From: Comamonas sp. KCTC 72670
Lineage (GTDB): Bacteria > Myxococcota > Myxococcia > Myxococcales > Myxococcaceae
NCBI GenBank assembly: GCA_014656495.1
Contig: BNCN01000004.1
Span: forward strand, 434,001-498,000
Direction of reading: 5' to 3'
DNA length: 64,000 nt
Numbering within the stretch: position 1 is the stretch's first letter; every line of letters starts with the position of its first letter. The position numbers and the translations under genes are program-made. Shown here piece after piece: positions 46,848 to 55,426 of the stretch. Under the pieces are notes generated by a model, which was not told the DNA's origin, ran no database searches, and worked only from the letters and a program-made list of their open reading frames with translations.

Positions 46848-48365
46848 TCAGCCGATGACCATGTCCTCGCGCTCCAGCGTGCCGGCGCCGAACTCGCGCG
46901 AGTGACCGGCGGCGTCGGAGTAGCGGCGCAGGTTGAAGCGGGTGAAGAGCTCGTCGGACTCGCCGGTGGCCATCCACTTCGCCATCCGCTCCGCGACGGC
47001 GGGGGCCATCATGAAGCCGTGGCCCACGAAGCCGGACATCTGGAGCAGGTTGTCCAGGCCCGGGGTGCGGCCCAGAATCGGGTTGTTGTCCGGCGTGACG
47101 TCGTAGCAGCCGGCCCACTGGCGCAGCACCTTCACGTGGCCCACCTGGGGCAGCTGCTCCATCAGCGCCTGCGCGAAGCGCGACACGAAGCGCAGGGTGC
47201 TGCCCATGTTGAGGCCCGCGGGCTCCTTGGCGTCACCCATGCCGCCCACGATTTCGCCTCGCATGGACTGGCTGAAGTACAGGCCGCTGTCGAGCACGGA
47301 GACCAGGGGCCCCAGGAAGGGCTTCAGCGGCTCGGTGCTGAGGATTTCGTGGCGGTGCGGCTCGTTGGGGAGCTTCACGTTCACCAGGTTGGCCACCTGG
47401 GGGCTCCAGGCGCCGGCCGCGAGCACCACGGTGTCGCAGGCGATGTCGCCGCGCGTCGTCTTCACCTTGCGGACCTGTCCGCCGCTCGTCTCGAAGCCGG
47501 TGACGTCCGTGTACGTCTCCACGCGGACGCCGCGCTTCTGGCAGCCCTGCGCGTAGCCCCAGAGGAAGGGCCAGGGGAAGATGACGCCGTCCTCCGGATT
47601 GTAGGACGCGATGAGGCAGTCCTTCATCGTGAGGCCGGGGACGATGCCGCGCGCCTCGTCCGGGGTGATGAGGCGGGTGGGCACGCCGAAGCGGTTGTGC
47701 AGCGAGACGTTGCGCTCCAGCCGCTGCGCCACCGGCTTCGTCTTGGCCAGGAAGATGTAGCCGCCCTGACGCAGCCACACGTTGATGCCCAGCTCGCGCG
47801 CGAAGCCCTTCATCAGGTCGATGGAGCGCTTGGCCAGCTCCACCAGCGAGGGCGTGCCCCACTGCATGCGCACGCCGCCGCCGTTGCGGCCGGACGCGCC
47901 CGCGCACAGGTAGCCGCGCTCCAGCACCACCACGTCCGTCTCACCGGCGCGCGCCAGGTTGTACGCCAGCGCCAGGCCCATGATGCCGCCGCCGATGATG
48001 ACGACCTTGGCCTTGGCGGGCACGGGCCCTTCGGGGCGCAGCGCGGCGGGGAAGTGGTCCACCTCCTGGGGCAGGCCGCCCACGGGCGGCTGGGACTCGT
48101 CCACCGGCGCGGACGCCATCATCCGCAGCTCGGTGGGGTAGAGCGGCTGGCGCGGCGTGAAGGGCACCACCGCCGCGGGCTTGAGCGCCTTCTCCTTGGC
48201 CAGCAGCGCCGCCACCGCCGCGGTGCAGCTCTTGCCCTGGCAGATGCCGGTGCCGAAGCCGGTGTAGCGCTTCACCGACTCCACGTCGCAGAAGCCCCGC
48301 GAGACGGCGTGACGGATGTCGTCGACGGTGACGTCCTCACAGGAGCAGATCATCGCCTTACTCAT
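46848..48365 (-). CDS. FAD-dependent amine oxidase subunit with N-terminal [2Fe-2S] BFD-like domain
   Basis: 505 aa. Residues 1-60: Cys-rich BFD-like [2Fe-2S] domain (ICSCEDVTVDDI, then GICQGKSC). Residues 115-end: DAO-type FAD domain beginning VVIIGGGIMGLALAYNLARAG, with SGRNGGGVRMQWG and the closing GFVGHGFMMAPAVAE, as in sarcosine oxidase beta, HcnC and D-amino-acid oxidase relatives. It oxidises the substrate amine. The alpha-like subunit is encoded upstream and its stop overlaps this ATG (ATGA). The BFD domain normally belongs to the other subunit, so the domains are rearranged. Substrate (sarcosine, proline, glycine or octopine-like) cannot be read. Start ATG 48365. Confidence 0.82.
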   Translation of the reverse strand: MSKAMICSCEDVTVDDIRHAVSRGFCDVESVKRYTGFGTGICQGKSCTAAVAALLAKEKALKPAAVVPFTPRQPLYPTELRMMASAPVDESQPPVGGLPQEVDHFPAALRPEGPVPAKAKVVIIGGGIMGLALAYNLARAGETDVVVLERGYLCAGASGRNGGGVRMQWGTPSLVELAKRSIDLMKGFARELGINVWLRQGGYIFLAKTKPVAQRLERNVSLHNRFGVPTRLITPDEARGIVPGLTMKDCLIASYNPEDGVIFPWPFLWGYAQGCQKRGVRVETYTDVTGFETSGGQVRKVKTTRGDIACDTVVLAAGAWSPQVANLVNVKLPNEPHRHEILSTEPLKPFLGPLVSVLDSGLYFSQSMRGEIVGGMGDAKEPAGLNMGSTLRFVSRFAQALMEQLPQVGHVKVLRQWAGCYDVTPDNNPILGRTPGLDNLLQMSGFVGHGFMMAPAVAERMAKWMATGESDELFTRFNLRRYSDAAGHSREFGAGTLEREDMVIG

Positions 48366-49708
48366 GACAGCCCTCCCACCAGCGCCTCGGCCGCGCGCCG
48401 TCCGGCCGCCGCCGCGTCCTTCGCCGTACCGCCGCCCGTGACGTCGCCCGCCGCGAACACGTCCGCCGCGTGGGTGCGGCCGTTCGCGTCCGCCTCCACC
48501 ACGAAGAGGCCGCGTGCCTCGTCGAAGGGCACCTTGGCTCCGCCCTGGCGCGCCAGCTCGAAGCTGGGGCTGACGGGCACGGATACCAGCACCGCGTCAC
48601 ACGCCACCTTCTCCCGGCCGCCGCCCTCGCGCGTGAAGCTGAAGGCGCTCACCTCGCGCAGGCCGTGGGCCTTGGGCGCGTCGCCGCGCACCGCCGTGGC
48701 GTGGGCGCCCGCGGGGGGCGCGTCGCGCAGGTCCACCACCGCGACCACCTTCACGCCGCGCTCGTGGAGCAGGTTCGCCAGCGCGTGCAGCTCCGCGCCC
48801 CAGCCCACCAGGGCCGCGGACTCCGGAGCCACGTCGTAGCGGCGCAGCAGCAGGCTGGCCGCGCGGCCCGCGTAGACGCCGGGCAGGTCGTTGTTCTCGA
48901 AGGGCAGGGTGGGCGGGTGGCCGCCGGGCGTGAGCAGGAAGCGCTCCGCGTACACCTTCAACAGGCGCGGCTGCTCGCCTTCCCAGACGCCCACCGCGAG
49001 GAAGCGGCCCTCCGCGTCATCGTAGAGGCCCAGCGCGGTGGCCCGCGTCAGCACGCTGCCTTCGGGGAAGCGGTCCGCGTCCTCGATGGCGGGCGCCCCC
49101 GCCTCCGGCGCGCCGTGCGCGAGCCGGCCGCCGAGCCACGCATCCCGTTCCATCAGGAGGAAGTCCACGCCGCGCTCCGCCAGCACGCGCGCCGCCGCCG
49201 TCCCCGCCGCGCCGCCGCCCACCACCGCGACGCGGGTGCGCACGGTGCGCGCGGGCGCCACGTCGGGCGCGGGCTCCCGGGGCAGCAGGCCCAGTCCGGC
49301 GAGCTGCCGCGCCACCTTGGCCATCACCTGTTCGGCCACGGGCACGCCCGCGAACATCTCGTGGTGGTCCATCCCCTTGGGGAAGAACCAGTCGATGCTC
49401 TCGAAGATGTCGACCTTCGCGGACGGGTAGGCGTTCTGCCGCTCCAGCTTCATGCCGTCGCGCGCGGGGGTGCGGCACGCGTAGACATTGGGCACGCCGT
49501 CCACGCGCATCAGGCAATGCGAGCAGGCGCCAGCGAAGCAGTAGGGGCCTCGCGGCCGGTGGTACTTGATGGAACGGGCCAGCAGGGGCTCGCCCGCGGC
49601 AACGAGGGAGCACGCCACGGGCTCGCCTTCGATGGCGGGAAGGCTTTCGCCTTCGAGGTCCACGGTGATGGCCCGGCCGCGCGGAGGTACGTCGGGGAGG
49701 CGTCGCAT
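48362..49708 (-). CDS. FAD-dependent oxidoreductase subunit with ferredoxin-like N-terminus
   Basis: 448 aa. Residues 10-90: 2Fe-2S ferredoxin-like domain (Fer2_4), as in HcnA and the sarcosine oxidase alpha N-terminus (SLVAAGEPLLARSIKYHRPRG..CFAGACSHCLMRVDGVPNVYACRTPA). Residues 165-end: pyridine-nucleotide-disulfide-reductase fold with AVVGGGAAGTAAARVLAERG, DLPGVYAGRAASLLLRRYDV (second nucleotide site) and DVFAAGDVTGGGTAKDA. It should pass electrons from the partner subunit to an acceptor. It resembles HcnA and HcnB joined, without BFD domain. Start ATG 49708; ribosome-binding site poor. Confidence 0.82.
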   Translation of the reverse strand: MRRLPDVPPRGRAITVDLEGESLPAIEGEPVACSLVAAGEPLLARSIKYHRPRGPYCFAGACSHCLMRVDGVPNVYACRTPARDGMKLERQNAYPSAKVDIFESIDWFFPKGMDHHEMFAGVPVAEQVMAKVARQLAGLGLLPREPAPDVAPARTVRTRVAVVGGGAAGTAAARVLAERGVDFLLMERDAWLGGRLAHGAPEAGAPAIEDADRFPEGSVLTRATALGLYDDAEGRFLAVGVWEGEQPRLLKVYAERFLLTPGGHPPTLPFENNDLPGVYAGRAASLLLRRYDVAPESAALVGWGAELHALANLLHERGVKVVAVVDLRDAPPAGAHATAVRGDAPKAHGLREVSAFSFTREGGGREKVACDAVLVSVPVSPSFELARQGGAKVPFDEARGLFVVEADANGRTHAADVFAAGDVTGGGTAKDAAAAGRRAAEALVGGLS

Positions 49709-49848
49709 AGGGGTGCGCGCAAAATGGCGCACGCGGCCCGGGCGGTCAAAGCCTCAGAAGCCATGACGCGGCATGGCCAACACGCCCGGCTGACAGGCGC
49801 GGTGATGGCGCTCGCGAGCTTGGCTAAGGCGCACACGGGAAAACGCGA

Positions 49849-49888
49849 GGGGACCGTCCCGGGCCGTGAGGCGCCCGTGACGATCCCC
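49849..49888 (-). terminator. terminator of the sigma/anti-sigma operon
   Basis: Imperfect hairpin GGGGA-CC-GTC-C-CGGGC / GCCCG-T-GAC-GA-TCCCC with the minus-strand tail TCGCGTTTTCC, 28 bases beyond the stop codon of the bactofilin-like membrane protein gene. Confidence 0.65.
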
Positions 49889-49916
49889 TGGAGGACCAAC
49901 CACCCTGCAATCCCTG

Positions 49917-51371
49917 TCAGACAGTCTGCTCGCTGGAGGGGATGATGGGCTCGGGCATGCCCTGCGGCCGCTGCCCGAAGCGGGTGCGGATGACCGCGCC
50001 CAGCGCCATGAACCCGACGAAGAGGGTGACCAGGGTGCCGAGGATGGGGATGGCGCCCACCACCATCAACACCAGCAGGCCCAGCGCCAGCACCACCGCC
50101 TGCGTCTTCCGGCCTCGGAGGATTGGCACCTTCATGCCCACCTCGCTCGCCACCGCCGCGTAGCCCAGCGCCGCCGCCACGGGGGCCGCCAGCCACAGCA
50201 CCAGCGCCACGGGGATGCCGATGATGGTGATGCAGAGCACCACCGTGAGGGGAATCATCGCCAGCAGGCCCAGCAGGCCGGTGAGCCCCGTCTGCACCGG
50301 GCTGCGGCGGACCTCTTCACCGAGCTGCTTCATCCGCGCCGGGAAGAACATCTGCCCCAGGAAGCCGAGCCCGAAGAGCACCGCGAAGGTGAGGATGAAG
50401 CCCGCCAGCCCCGCGCCGTCATCGTCCCGGTCGCCGCGGTTCCCGGACGAGTGCTTGGCCTCCTTCACGCCCTTCTTGATTTCACCTGCAACCATCCGCC
50501 CGATGCCCGCGCCGCCGAAGGACTCGATGCTGCCCTCCACCCGCGCGTCGTCGTCTCGCTCCACGGTGCCGCCAAAGGCAGACACGTCTCCGCCCACCTG
50601 GGCGTCCGGCCCGAGGATGACGTTGCCGCCGAAGGCGTGGGCGTCACCCTCCACGCGGCCATGGACCTCCAGGTTGCCGCCGAAGGCCACCGCGTCGTCC
50701 TTGACGTGGCCGTTCACCACCAGGTTGCCGCCGTACACCACGGCGCTCTCCACCGTCTGGCCCTCCTTCACCTCGAGGTTCTGCCCGCGGGCCACCACGT
50801 TGCGGCTGCCGTTGCGGCGCATGTTGCGCCGGACCTCGTCGCGGGCCCGCTTCATCTCGTCCCGGGCGCGCTTCATCTCCTCGCGGACATCCTCGGAGAA
50901 GTGCTCCGGCATGGGCGGCATCGGCGGCACGGGAGGGACCGGCGGCGCCGTCACGGCGGAGGGCGCGTTGGCGACGGGCGCCTCCGTGGCGTCGGAGTCC
51001 GCGTCGGGCGCGCTCTCACCGGAGGCGGCGGCGTGCTTCTCCTTCTCCGTCATGGGGCGCAGCGTGAAGATGGTGCCGTCCTGGTCCAGCCGCAGCGAGT
51101 AGGCGCGGGCCACGGTGCGCAGCGCCTGGTTCGCGGTGACGCCGCGCAGGTGCACCTCGGCGGGCGAGTCCAGGTCGCCGGTGACGACCAGGTTGAGGCC
51201 GCCCTTGTCGGCGATCGTCTTGAGGGCGTCGCGCAGGCTGCCGCGGAAGCTGATGTCGATGGTGCTGGCGGCGGGCGCGCTCACCCCGGCCTGGGGCGCG
51301 GCGTTCTGCGCGAGCGCCATGGGAGCGCCGAGGAGCAGAGCGGGGAAGAGGATTCGAGAGAGGATCTTCAT
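49917..51371 (-). CDS. exported STN-domain / bactofilin-like / polytopic membrane protein
   Basis: 484 aa. Signal peptide (1-22, ending ALA). Residues 35-105: STN (secretin and TonB N-terminal) domain: ISFRGSLRDALKTIADKGGLNLVV...VTANQALRTVARAYSL. Residues 130-180: Pro-rich stretch then helical Glu/Arg (EMKRARDEMKRARDEV). Residues 185-280: Val/Gly beta-helix repeats (ARGQNLEVKEGQTVESAVVYGG, DAVAFGGNLEVHGRVEGD). Residues 310-460: four or five transmembrane helices (GFILTFAVLFGLGFLG; GLLAMIPLTVVLCITIIGIPV). This odd mix sits at the end of a sigma/anti-sigma operon with an 8-base gap, so it may sense or act on the envelope. Start ATG 51371. Confidence 0.75.
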   Translation of the reverse strand: MKILSRILFPALLLGAPMALAQNAAPQAGVSAPAASTIDISFRGSLRDALKTIADKGGLNLVVTGDLDSPAEVHLRGVTANQALRTVARAYSLRLDQDGTIFTLRPMTEKEKHAAASGESAPDADSDATEAPVANAPSAVTAPPVPPVPPMPPMPEHFSEDVREEMKRARDEMKRARDEVRRNMRRNGSRNVVARGQNLEVKEGQTVESAVVYGGNLVVNGHVKDDAVAFGGNLEVHGRVEGDAHAFGGNVILGPDAQVGGDVSAFGGTVERDDDARVEGSIESFGGAGIGRMVAGEIKKGVKEAKHSSGNRGDRDDDGAGLAGFILTFAVLFGLGFLGQMFFPARMKQLGEEVRRSPVQTGLTGLLGLLAMIPLTVVLCITIIGIPVALVLWLAAPVAAALGYAAVASEVGMKVPILRGRKTQAVVLALGLLVLMVVGAIPILGTLVTLFVGFMALGAVIRTRFGQRPQGMPEPIIPSSEQTV

Positions 51372-51378
51372 GGTTCGC

Positions 51379-51882
51379 TCACGCTCCGGAAGGGGAAGGC
51401 CCGGTTCCGACGAGCCGCTTGAGGCCATACAGCGAAGTCAGGAGGAGGAAGGCGAGGGAGCAGGCCACCGACAGTCCCGCCGTGGACCACAACGCGTTGA
51501 CGCCGCTGAGCAAGCCCTCCACGAAGGGCCGCCCCTGGACCAGCACGGAGGCCAGCCCGGTGCCCAGCCGGCCGAGCGCCTGGTCGCTCATCACCAAGTA
51601 GCCCAGCCCGCCCAGCATGGACGTCAGCAGGATGGCCAGCCCGGACCAGACCTCGCGGCGCCGGGGGACGGGCTCGGTGGAGACGCGGGCCATGACGCTG
51701 GCCACCAGGGTGGGCGGGGGCAGCGGGTCCGCCAGCCGGTACAGGTCCTGCTCCATCAGCCGGTGGTCTTCCAGCACCGCGGCGCAGGCCTCGCACTCGG
51801 CGGCGTGGTCGAGCGCGGGGCCTTCACCCGCTTCCAGCTCCGTGAAGAGGACTTCGAGGTCCGGGCACAGGTCGGGGTTCAT
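51379..51882 (-). CDS. anti-sigma factor with zinc-binding N-terminus
   Basis: 167 aa. Residues 1-45 carry the zinc-finger pattern of anti-sigma factors (LDHAAECEACAAVLEDH, an H-x3-C-x2-C variant). Residues ~75-100 and ~130-155 are hydrophobic (GLAILLTSMLGGLGYLVMS; STAGLSVACSLAFLLLTSLYGL), giving two membrane spans. It would hold the upstream sigma factor at the membrane until a signal arrives. Its ATG overlaps the sigma stop (ATGA). Start ATG 51882. Confidence 0.8.
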   Translation of the reverse strand: MNPDLCPDLEVLFTELEAGEGPALDHAAECEACAAVLEDHRLMEQDLYRLADPLPPPTLVASVMARVSTEPVPRRREVWSGLAILLTSMLGGLGYLVMSDQALGRLGTGLASVLVQGRPFVEGLLSGVNALWSTAGLSVACSLAFLLLTSLYGLKRLVGTGPSPSGA

Positions 51883-52508
51883 CGCGGAGCCTCCTCGGTC
51901 GTCATCTTCTTGCGAAGCTTCTCACGGGCCCGAAAGAGCCGGGCCATGATGGTGCCAGGCGCACAGCCCATGATCTGGGCGATCTCCTTCGTCGTGCGCT
52001 TCTGGACGTAATAGAGGGCGAGCACCTCCCGGTCCTCGACGGACAGGGTGGCCATGGCCTCCTCCAACGACTGGCGCTCCTCGCGGGCGATGGCGCCTTC
52101 CTCCTGCGACGCCTCGCCGCTGGGGAGGACCTCCTTCATGGGCTCCAACTCCTCGGTGCGCACCTTGGTGCGCCGGCGGAGCAGGTCCAGGCAGAGGTTG
52201 CGGGTGATGGCGAGCACCCAGAGGTCGAACGGGCGCGCGTCATCGTACTTGTGCAGGTTCTGGTACGCGCGGAGCAGGGCCTCCTGCGCGACCTCGGCGG
52301 CCTCGGCTTCACTCTGGAGCAGGCGCAGCGCCAGGCCGTACACGGGGCGCTGCACGCTGCGAACCAGGGCCTCGAACGCGGACGGGTCACCCCGGCGGGC
52401 GGCCTGCACGTCCGCTTTCCAGGGAAGCGGGGGGGCTTCCTCAGCCATCAGCATCCCGATGGCATGGGCGAGCGTCCCGGGAGCGTCGTCGAGGGCAAGA
52501 GCGTTCAC
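51879..52508 (-). CDS. ECF-type RNA polymerase sigma factor
   Basis: 209 aa from GTG 52508 (shorter from ATG 52454). Region 2: FEALVRSVQRPVYGLALRLL..EAEEVAQEALLRAYQNLHKYDDARPFDLWVLAITRNLCLDLLRRR. Region 4: LSVEDREVLALYYVQKRTTKEIAQIMGCAPGTIMARLFRAREKL, the helix-turn-helix for the -35 box. It directs transcription of a stress or envelope regulon, usually including its own operon. First gene of the sigma, anti-sigma, STN/bactofilin-like operon. GTG start is preferred for the AGGAC upstream, but both are open. Confidence 0.88.
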   Translation of the reverse strand: MNALALDDAPGTLAHAIGMLMAEEAPPLPWKADVQAARRGDPSAFEALVRSVQRPVYGLALRLLQSEAEAAEVAQEALLRAYQNLHKYDDARPFDLWVLAITRNLCLDLLRRRTKVRTEELEPMKEVLPSGEASQEEGAIAREERQSLEEAMATLSVEDREVLALYYVQKRTTKEIAQIMGCAPGTIMARLFRAREKLRKKMTTEEAPR

Positions 52509-52559
52509 GCCTTGTCCTACGGCGCGCCCGCCCCCCCATTGCATCCCGGGTGCACATCT

Positions 52560-54344
52560 TTATTTCTTCCGTGATTTCGAAGGCTTGGCCTTCACGGCTC
52601 GCTTGGCCTCCGTCTCCGAGCGAGCGACTTCGCGGGCCGCCTTGCGCTGGCGCTGGCGCTCCCGGAAGCCCAGCGGCACGGCGGGCTCCACCTGCGTGGG
52701 GGCCGCGGGGGCCTTGCTGGCGAGCGTCCGGGCGCGGCCGGGCGCGGGCTCGGGGGCCTCCACGTCGCGGGACGCACCCCGGCGGCCAGCACCCGGACGG
52801 CGGGTGTCCGAACCCGGAGCGCTCCGGCCACCGGACGCGCGGCGAGGCGCGTCGGCGTCCGAACCGGCGGCGCCGCGGCTGCCGAACCCACGGCGCGGGG
52901 CATCGGTCTCCGAGCCCGAATCGCCGCGGCTGCCGAACCCACGGCGCGGGGCATCGGTCTCCGGGGCCGAATCGCCGCGGCTGCCGAACCCACGGCGCGG
53001 ACCCTTGGCGTCCGAACCGGCGGCGTTGCGGCCGCTGGACGCGCGGCGGGGCGCGTCGCCATCACGGCGGGGCGGGCCCCGGCGGCTGGACGGCTCGTGC
53101 GCGGCGGCGGCGGCTTCGGCCTCCACCAGCTTCGGGCGCTGCGAGGCGCGGATGGTCTCCGCGCTGTCCTCGGCGTACTCGAAGTGGAACAGCCGCTTGA
53201 CGACCAGCGTGGCGTAGGCGCCAGGGGGCAGGGTGAAGGCGATGTTCACCTTGATGTCGCCGCGGTTGACCTCGTCCGGCATGGTCCGGCCCACGACGAG
53301 CTTGTGCGGGAACGACAGCAGGGGCCGCTCCTCGTGCTTGAAGTAGAGGCGGCGCTCGGCGCCCGGGACGCGCAGGTCCTCCAGGCGGAGCTTCTCGCGG
53401 CCCAGCACCCAGCGCACGGCCTCCTCGATCTTCGGGTCGCTGAAGGTGCTGTTGGGGGCGAGCAGGGGGAAGGACGCGTCGCGCAGGGTGCGCAGCACCT
53501 CCGGGCTGGCGTCGCGGTGGAACAGCAGCGTGCCGGCCTGGTAGCGCATGGGGAAGAGGTGCTCGCGCGGCAGCATCAGCTGCAGGTAGCGCCGCACGCC
53601 CTCGTTCCAGAGGAAGCTCTGGTAGGTGAAGATCAGCATCGCGCGGTAGTCCGCGTCGATCTGCAGGAAGGCGCGGAGGTAGTCGCCCGGCTGGTCGCGG
53701 AGGGACTTGAGGACGCGGTGGTACTTGCGCGTGCCCTCGTAGGGGACGCGGGCGTCCCAGCGGCCCCAGTTCTCCTTCCAGAAGGCCTTGATCTTGGCGT
53801 CCTCCGTCCGGTCCAGCTCGGACGGCTTGGCCATGTAGTTGTGGAGCGCGGCCTCGAAGTCACCCCGGATGAGGTCCTTGGCGATGAAGCCCTGGCCGTG
53901 CTTCAGTGAGCCGAAGCGCTGGCTGTCGAAGTAGTTGATGACGCCCAGGCGGTTGACCTCGGCGGCGGCCACGTTGAGGGGCCCCAGCGTCGCGTCTTCC
54001 AGCGCGCGCACCGTCACCGAGAAGCGGTTGGACGTGATGTTGGCGGCGGACAGCGGCTTGTCCGTGCGGCCCAGGTACTTCAGGCGCAGGTCGGGCTCCT
54101 GCATGTCCACGTCGGCGCCGTCCACCGCGATGATCTGCTCGGTCCGGCCCTGCTTGTCCTTGAGTCCGCAATAGCTGATGGCGCCCGGCTTGAGGCCGAA
54201 GGCATCGCGCAGACGCGTCACGGCGTCGAACGTGGACAGCTTCTGCTTGTCCATCAGGTAGACACGGTGACGTCCCGAGTCGACTTCGTCGAAACGGTAT
54301 GACTCCTTGACGGAGAAGTCCTCGGGCTTTTGTTTGATTCGCAC
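52560..54344 (-). CDS. truD: tRNA pseudouridine synthase D with long Arg/Gly-rich tail
   Basis: 594 aa; the TruD core is about 405 residues. RIKQKPEDFSVKE starts the family domain; catalytic Asp63 is in GLKDKQGRTEQ, and NYFDSQRFGSL and TYQSFLWNEGVRRYL are typical. It makes pseudouridine at tRNA-Glu position 13. From about 415 on there is a ~180-residue basic, Ser/Arg/Gly-rich tail with tandem 17-residue repeats (RRGFGSRGDS..TDAP) ending in a Lys/Arg-rich segment, absent from E. coli TruD (349 aa). Such tails often bind RNA. Start GTG 54344, with AAGGGGG upstream. Divergent from the lipoprotein gene. Confidence 0.9.
   Translation of the reverse strand: MRIKQKPEDFSVKESYRFDEVDSGRHRVYLMDKQKLSTFDAVTRLRDAFGLKPGAISYCGLKDKQGRTEQIIAVDGADVDMQEPDLRLKYLGRTDKPLSAANITSNRFSVTVRALEDATLGPLNVAAAEVNRLGVINYFDSQRFGSLKHGQGFIAKDLIRGDFEAALHNYMAKPSELDRTEDAKIKAFWKENWGRWDARVPYEGTRKYHRVLKSLRDQPGDYLRAFLQIDADYRAMLIFTYQSFLWNEGVRRYLQLMLPREHLFPMRYQAGTLLFHRDASPEVLRTLRDASFPLLAPNSTFSDPKIEEAVRWVLGREKLRLEDLRVPGAERRLYFKHEERPLLSFPHKLVVGRTMPDEVNRGDIKVNIAFTLPPGAYATLVVKRLFHFEYAEDSAETIRASQRPKLVEAEAAAAAHEPSSRRGPPRRDGDAPRRASSGRNAAGSDAKGPRRGFGSRGDSAPETDAPRRGFGSRGDSGSETDAPRRGFGSRGAAGSDADAPRRASGGRSAPGSDTRRPGAGRRGASRDVEAPEPAPGRARTLASKAPAAPTQVEPAVPLGFRERQRQRKAAREVARSETEAKRAVKAKPSKSRKK
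52879..53000 (-). repeat. tandem 51-base repeats in the truD tail
   Basis: Units of 51 bases start at 52879, 52930 and 52981, the third partial (about 20 bases). They encode the 17-residue unit around RRGFGSRG. The period equals that of the AAA+ gene repeat, but the sequence differs. Confidence 0.85.
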
Positions 54345-54414
54345 GGCGCCCCCTTACCAGCGCGGCGCCCCGGAATGAAGCGTCTGCGCCAGAAAGGGGA
54401 TAACGTGACTTCCC

Positions 54415-55308
54415 ATGCGAATTCTTCCCTGGCTGTTCCTGGCGATGTTGACGGGGTGTGCTTCCACGCTGTCCACGCAGCAGACGGCCCGGACGCTGGC
54501 GCCGGGCCAGGTCCAGGTGACGGGCGGGGTGGGGGCCTTCGTCCCGGTGGGCACCATCGTCCGGGTGGTGGAGGAGGGGCGGGAGCAGGGCCGGGAGGCC
54601 TGGGACGCCATCGTGAATGACCGGCCGTATGCGCTGGGCGAGGAGGCGCAGCAGCGGATCCTCACCGCGGGCGTGGCGCTGATGGCGTCCCCGCCGGGCG
54701 TCAACCCGGAGCTGATGCTCCGGGTGGGCGTGCTGGACGGGCTGGACGTGGGCGTGCGCTACAGCGGCATCTCCCTGCGCGGGGACCTCAAGGTGCGGCT
54801 CGCCCACGGCGGGGACACGGTGGGCCGGTACCTGGAGCCGGGCCAGCGCTCCTTCGACCTGGCGATGGGGGTGGGCGTGTCCCGGCACTTCTTCAGCAGC
54901 CCGGTGCTGGACGTGCTGGAGGTGGTGGAGATGAACGACTTCGGGCGCTACGACATCGAGGTGCCCGTGTACCTGAGCGCGGACTGGGGGGACATCTTCA
55001 AGCTCTACGCGGCGCCCAAGTACATCTACAGCCGCACCCGGATGGACGCGCGGCTGGTGGACTACTCGCAGCAGGGCAAGCCGGTGTCGGGCTTCGACGC
55101 GACGCTTCCCGCGACGGTGGGCAGCCACTTCGTCGGCTCCACGCTGGGCATCGGGGTGGGGTACCGGTACGTCCACCTCTTCGCCGAGGTGACGGCCGGC
55201 TACTTCCGGACGAGGCCGCAGCTCTTCGGACAGCCGCGGGACCTGGGGGGCATCGCCGTGATGCCCAGCGTGGGGCTGGCCATCCGGGCGGGCGGCTCGG
55301 ACCGGTAG
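54415..55308 (+). CDS. lipoprotein, predicted beta-barrel-like
   Basis: 297 aa. The lipobox is LTGC (MRILPWLFLAMLTGCAS), so a lipid-anchored, possibly outer-membrane protein. The rest is rich in alternating hydrophobic/polar strands (VQVTGGVGAFVPVG; LMLRVGVLDGLDVGVRYSGIS; AMGVGVSRHFF; FKLYAAPKYIYSR; STLGIGVGYRYVHLFAEVTAGYF), the look of outer-membrane beta-barrel proteins. Ends without the typical terminal Phe. Start ATG 54415. Function unknown. Confidence 0.65.
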   Translation: MRILPWLFLAMLTGCASTLSTQQTARTLAPGQVQVTGGVGAFVPVGTIVRVVEEGREQGREAWDAIVNDRPYALGEEAQQRILTAGVALMASPPGVNPELMLRVGVLDGLDVGVRYSGISLRGDLKVRLAHGGDTVGRYLEPGQRSFDLAMGVGVSRHFFSSPVLDVLEVVEMNDFGRYDIEVPVYLSADWGDIFKLYAAPKYIYSRTRMDARLVDYSQQGKPVSGFDATLPATVGSHFVGSTLGIGVGYRYVHLFAEVTAGYFRTRPQLFGQPRDLGGIAVMPSVGLAIRAGGSDR

Positions 55309-55426
55309 GCGCCGGGCCGGCGGGCGTCCCGCTTCCTGGATGCTGTCTTTGTGTTCAGTGGTGATTTCCGAGCGTTCCCCGGTGACGATGCGCTCTGGTA
55401 GTGTCCGGGCCGGTGAGGATTTCCGC

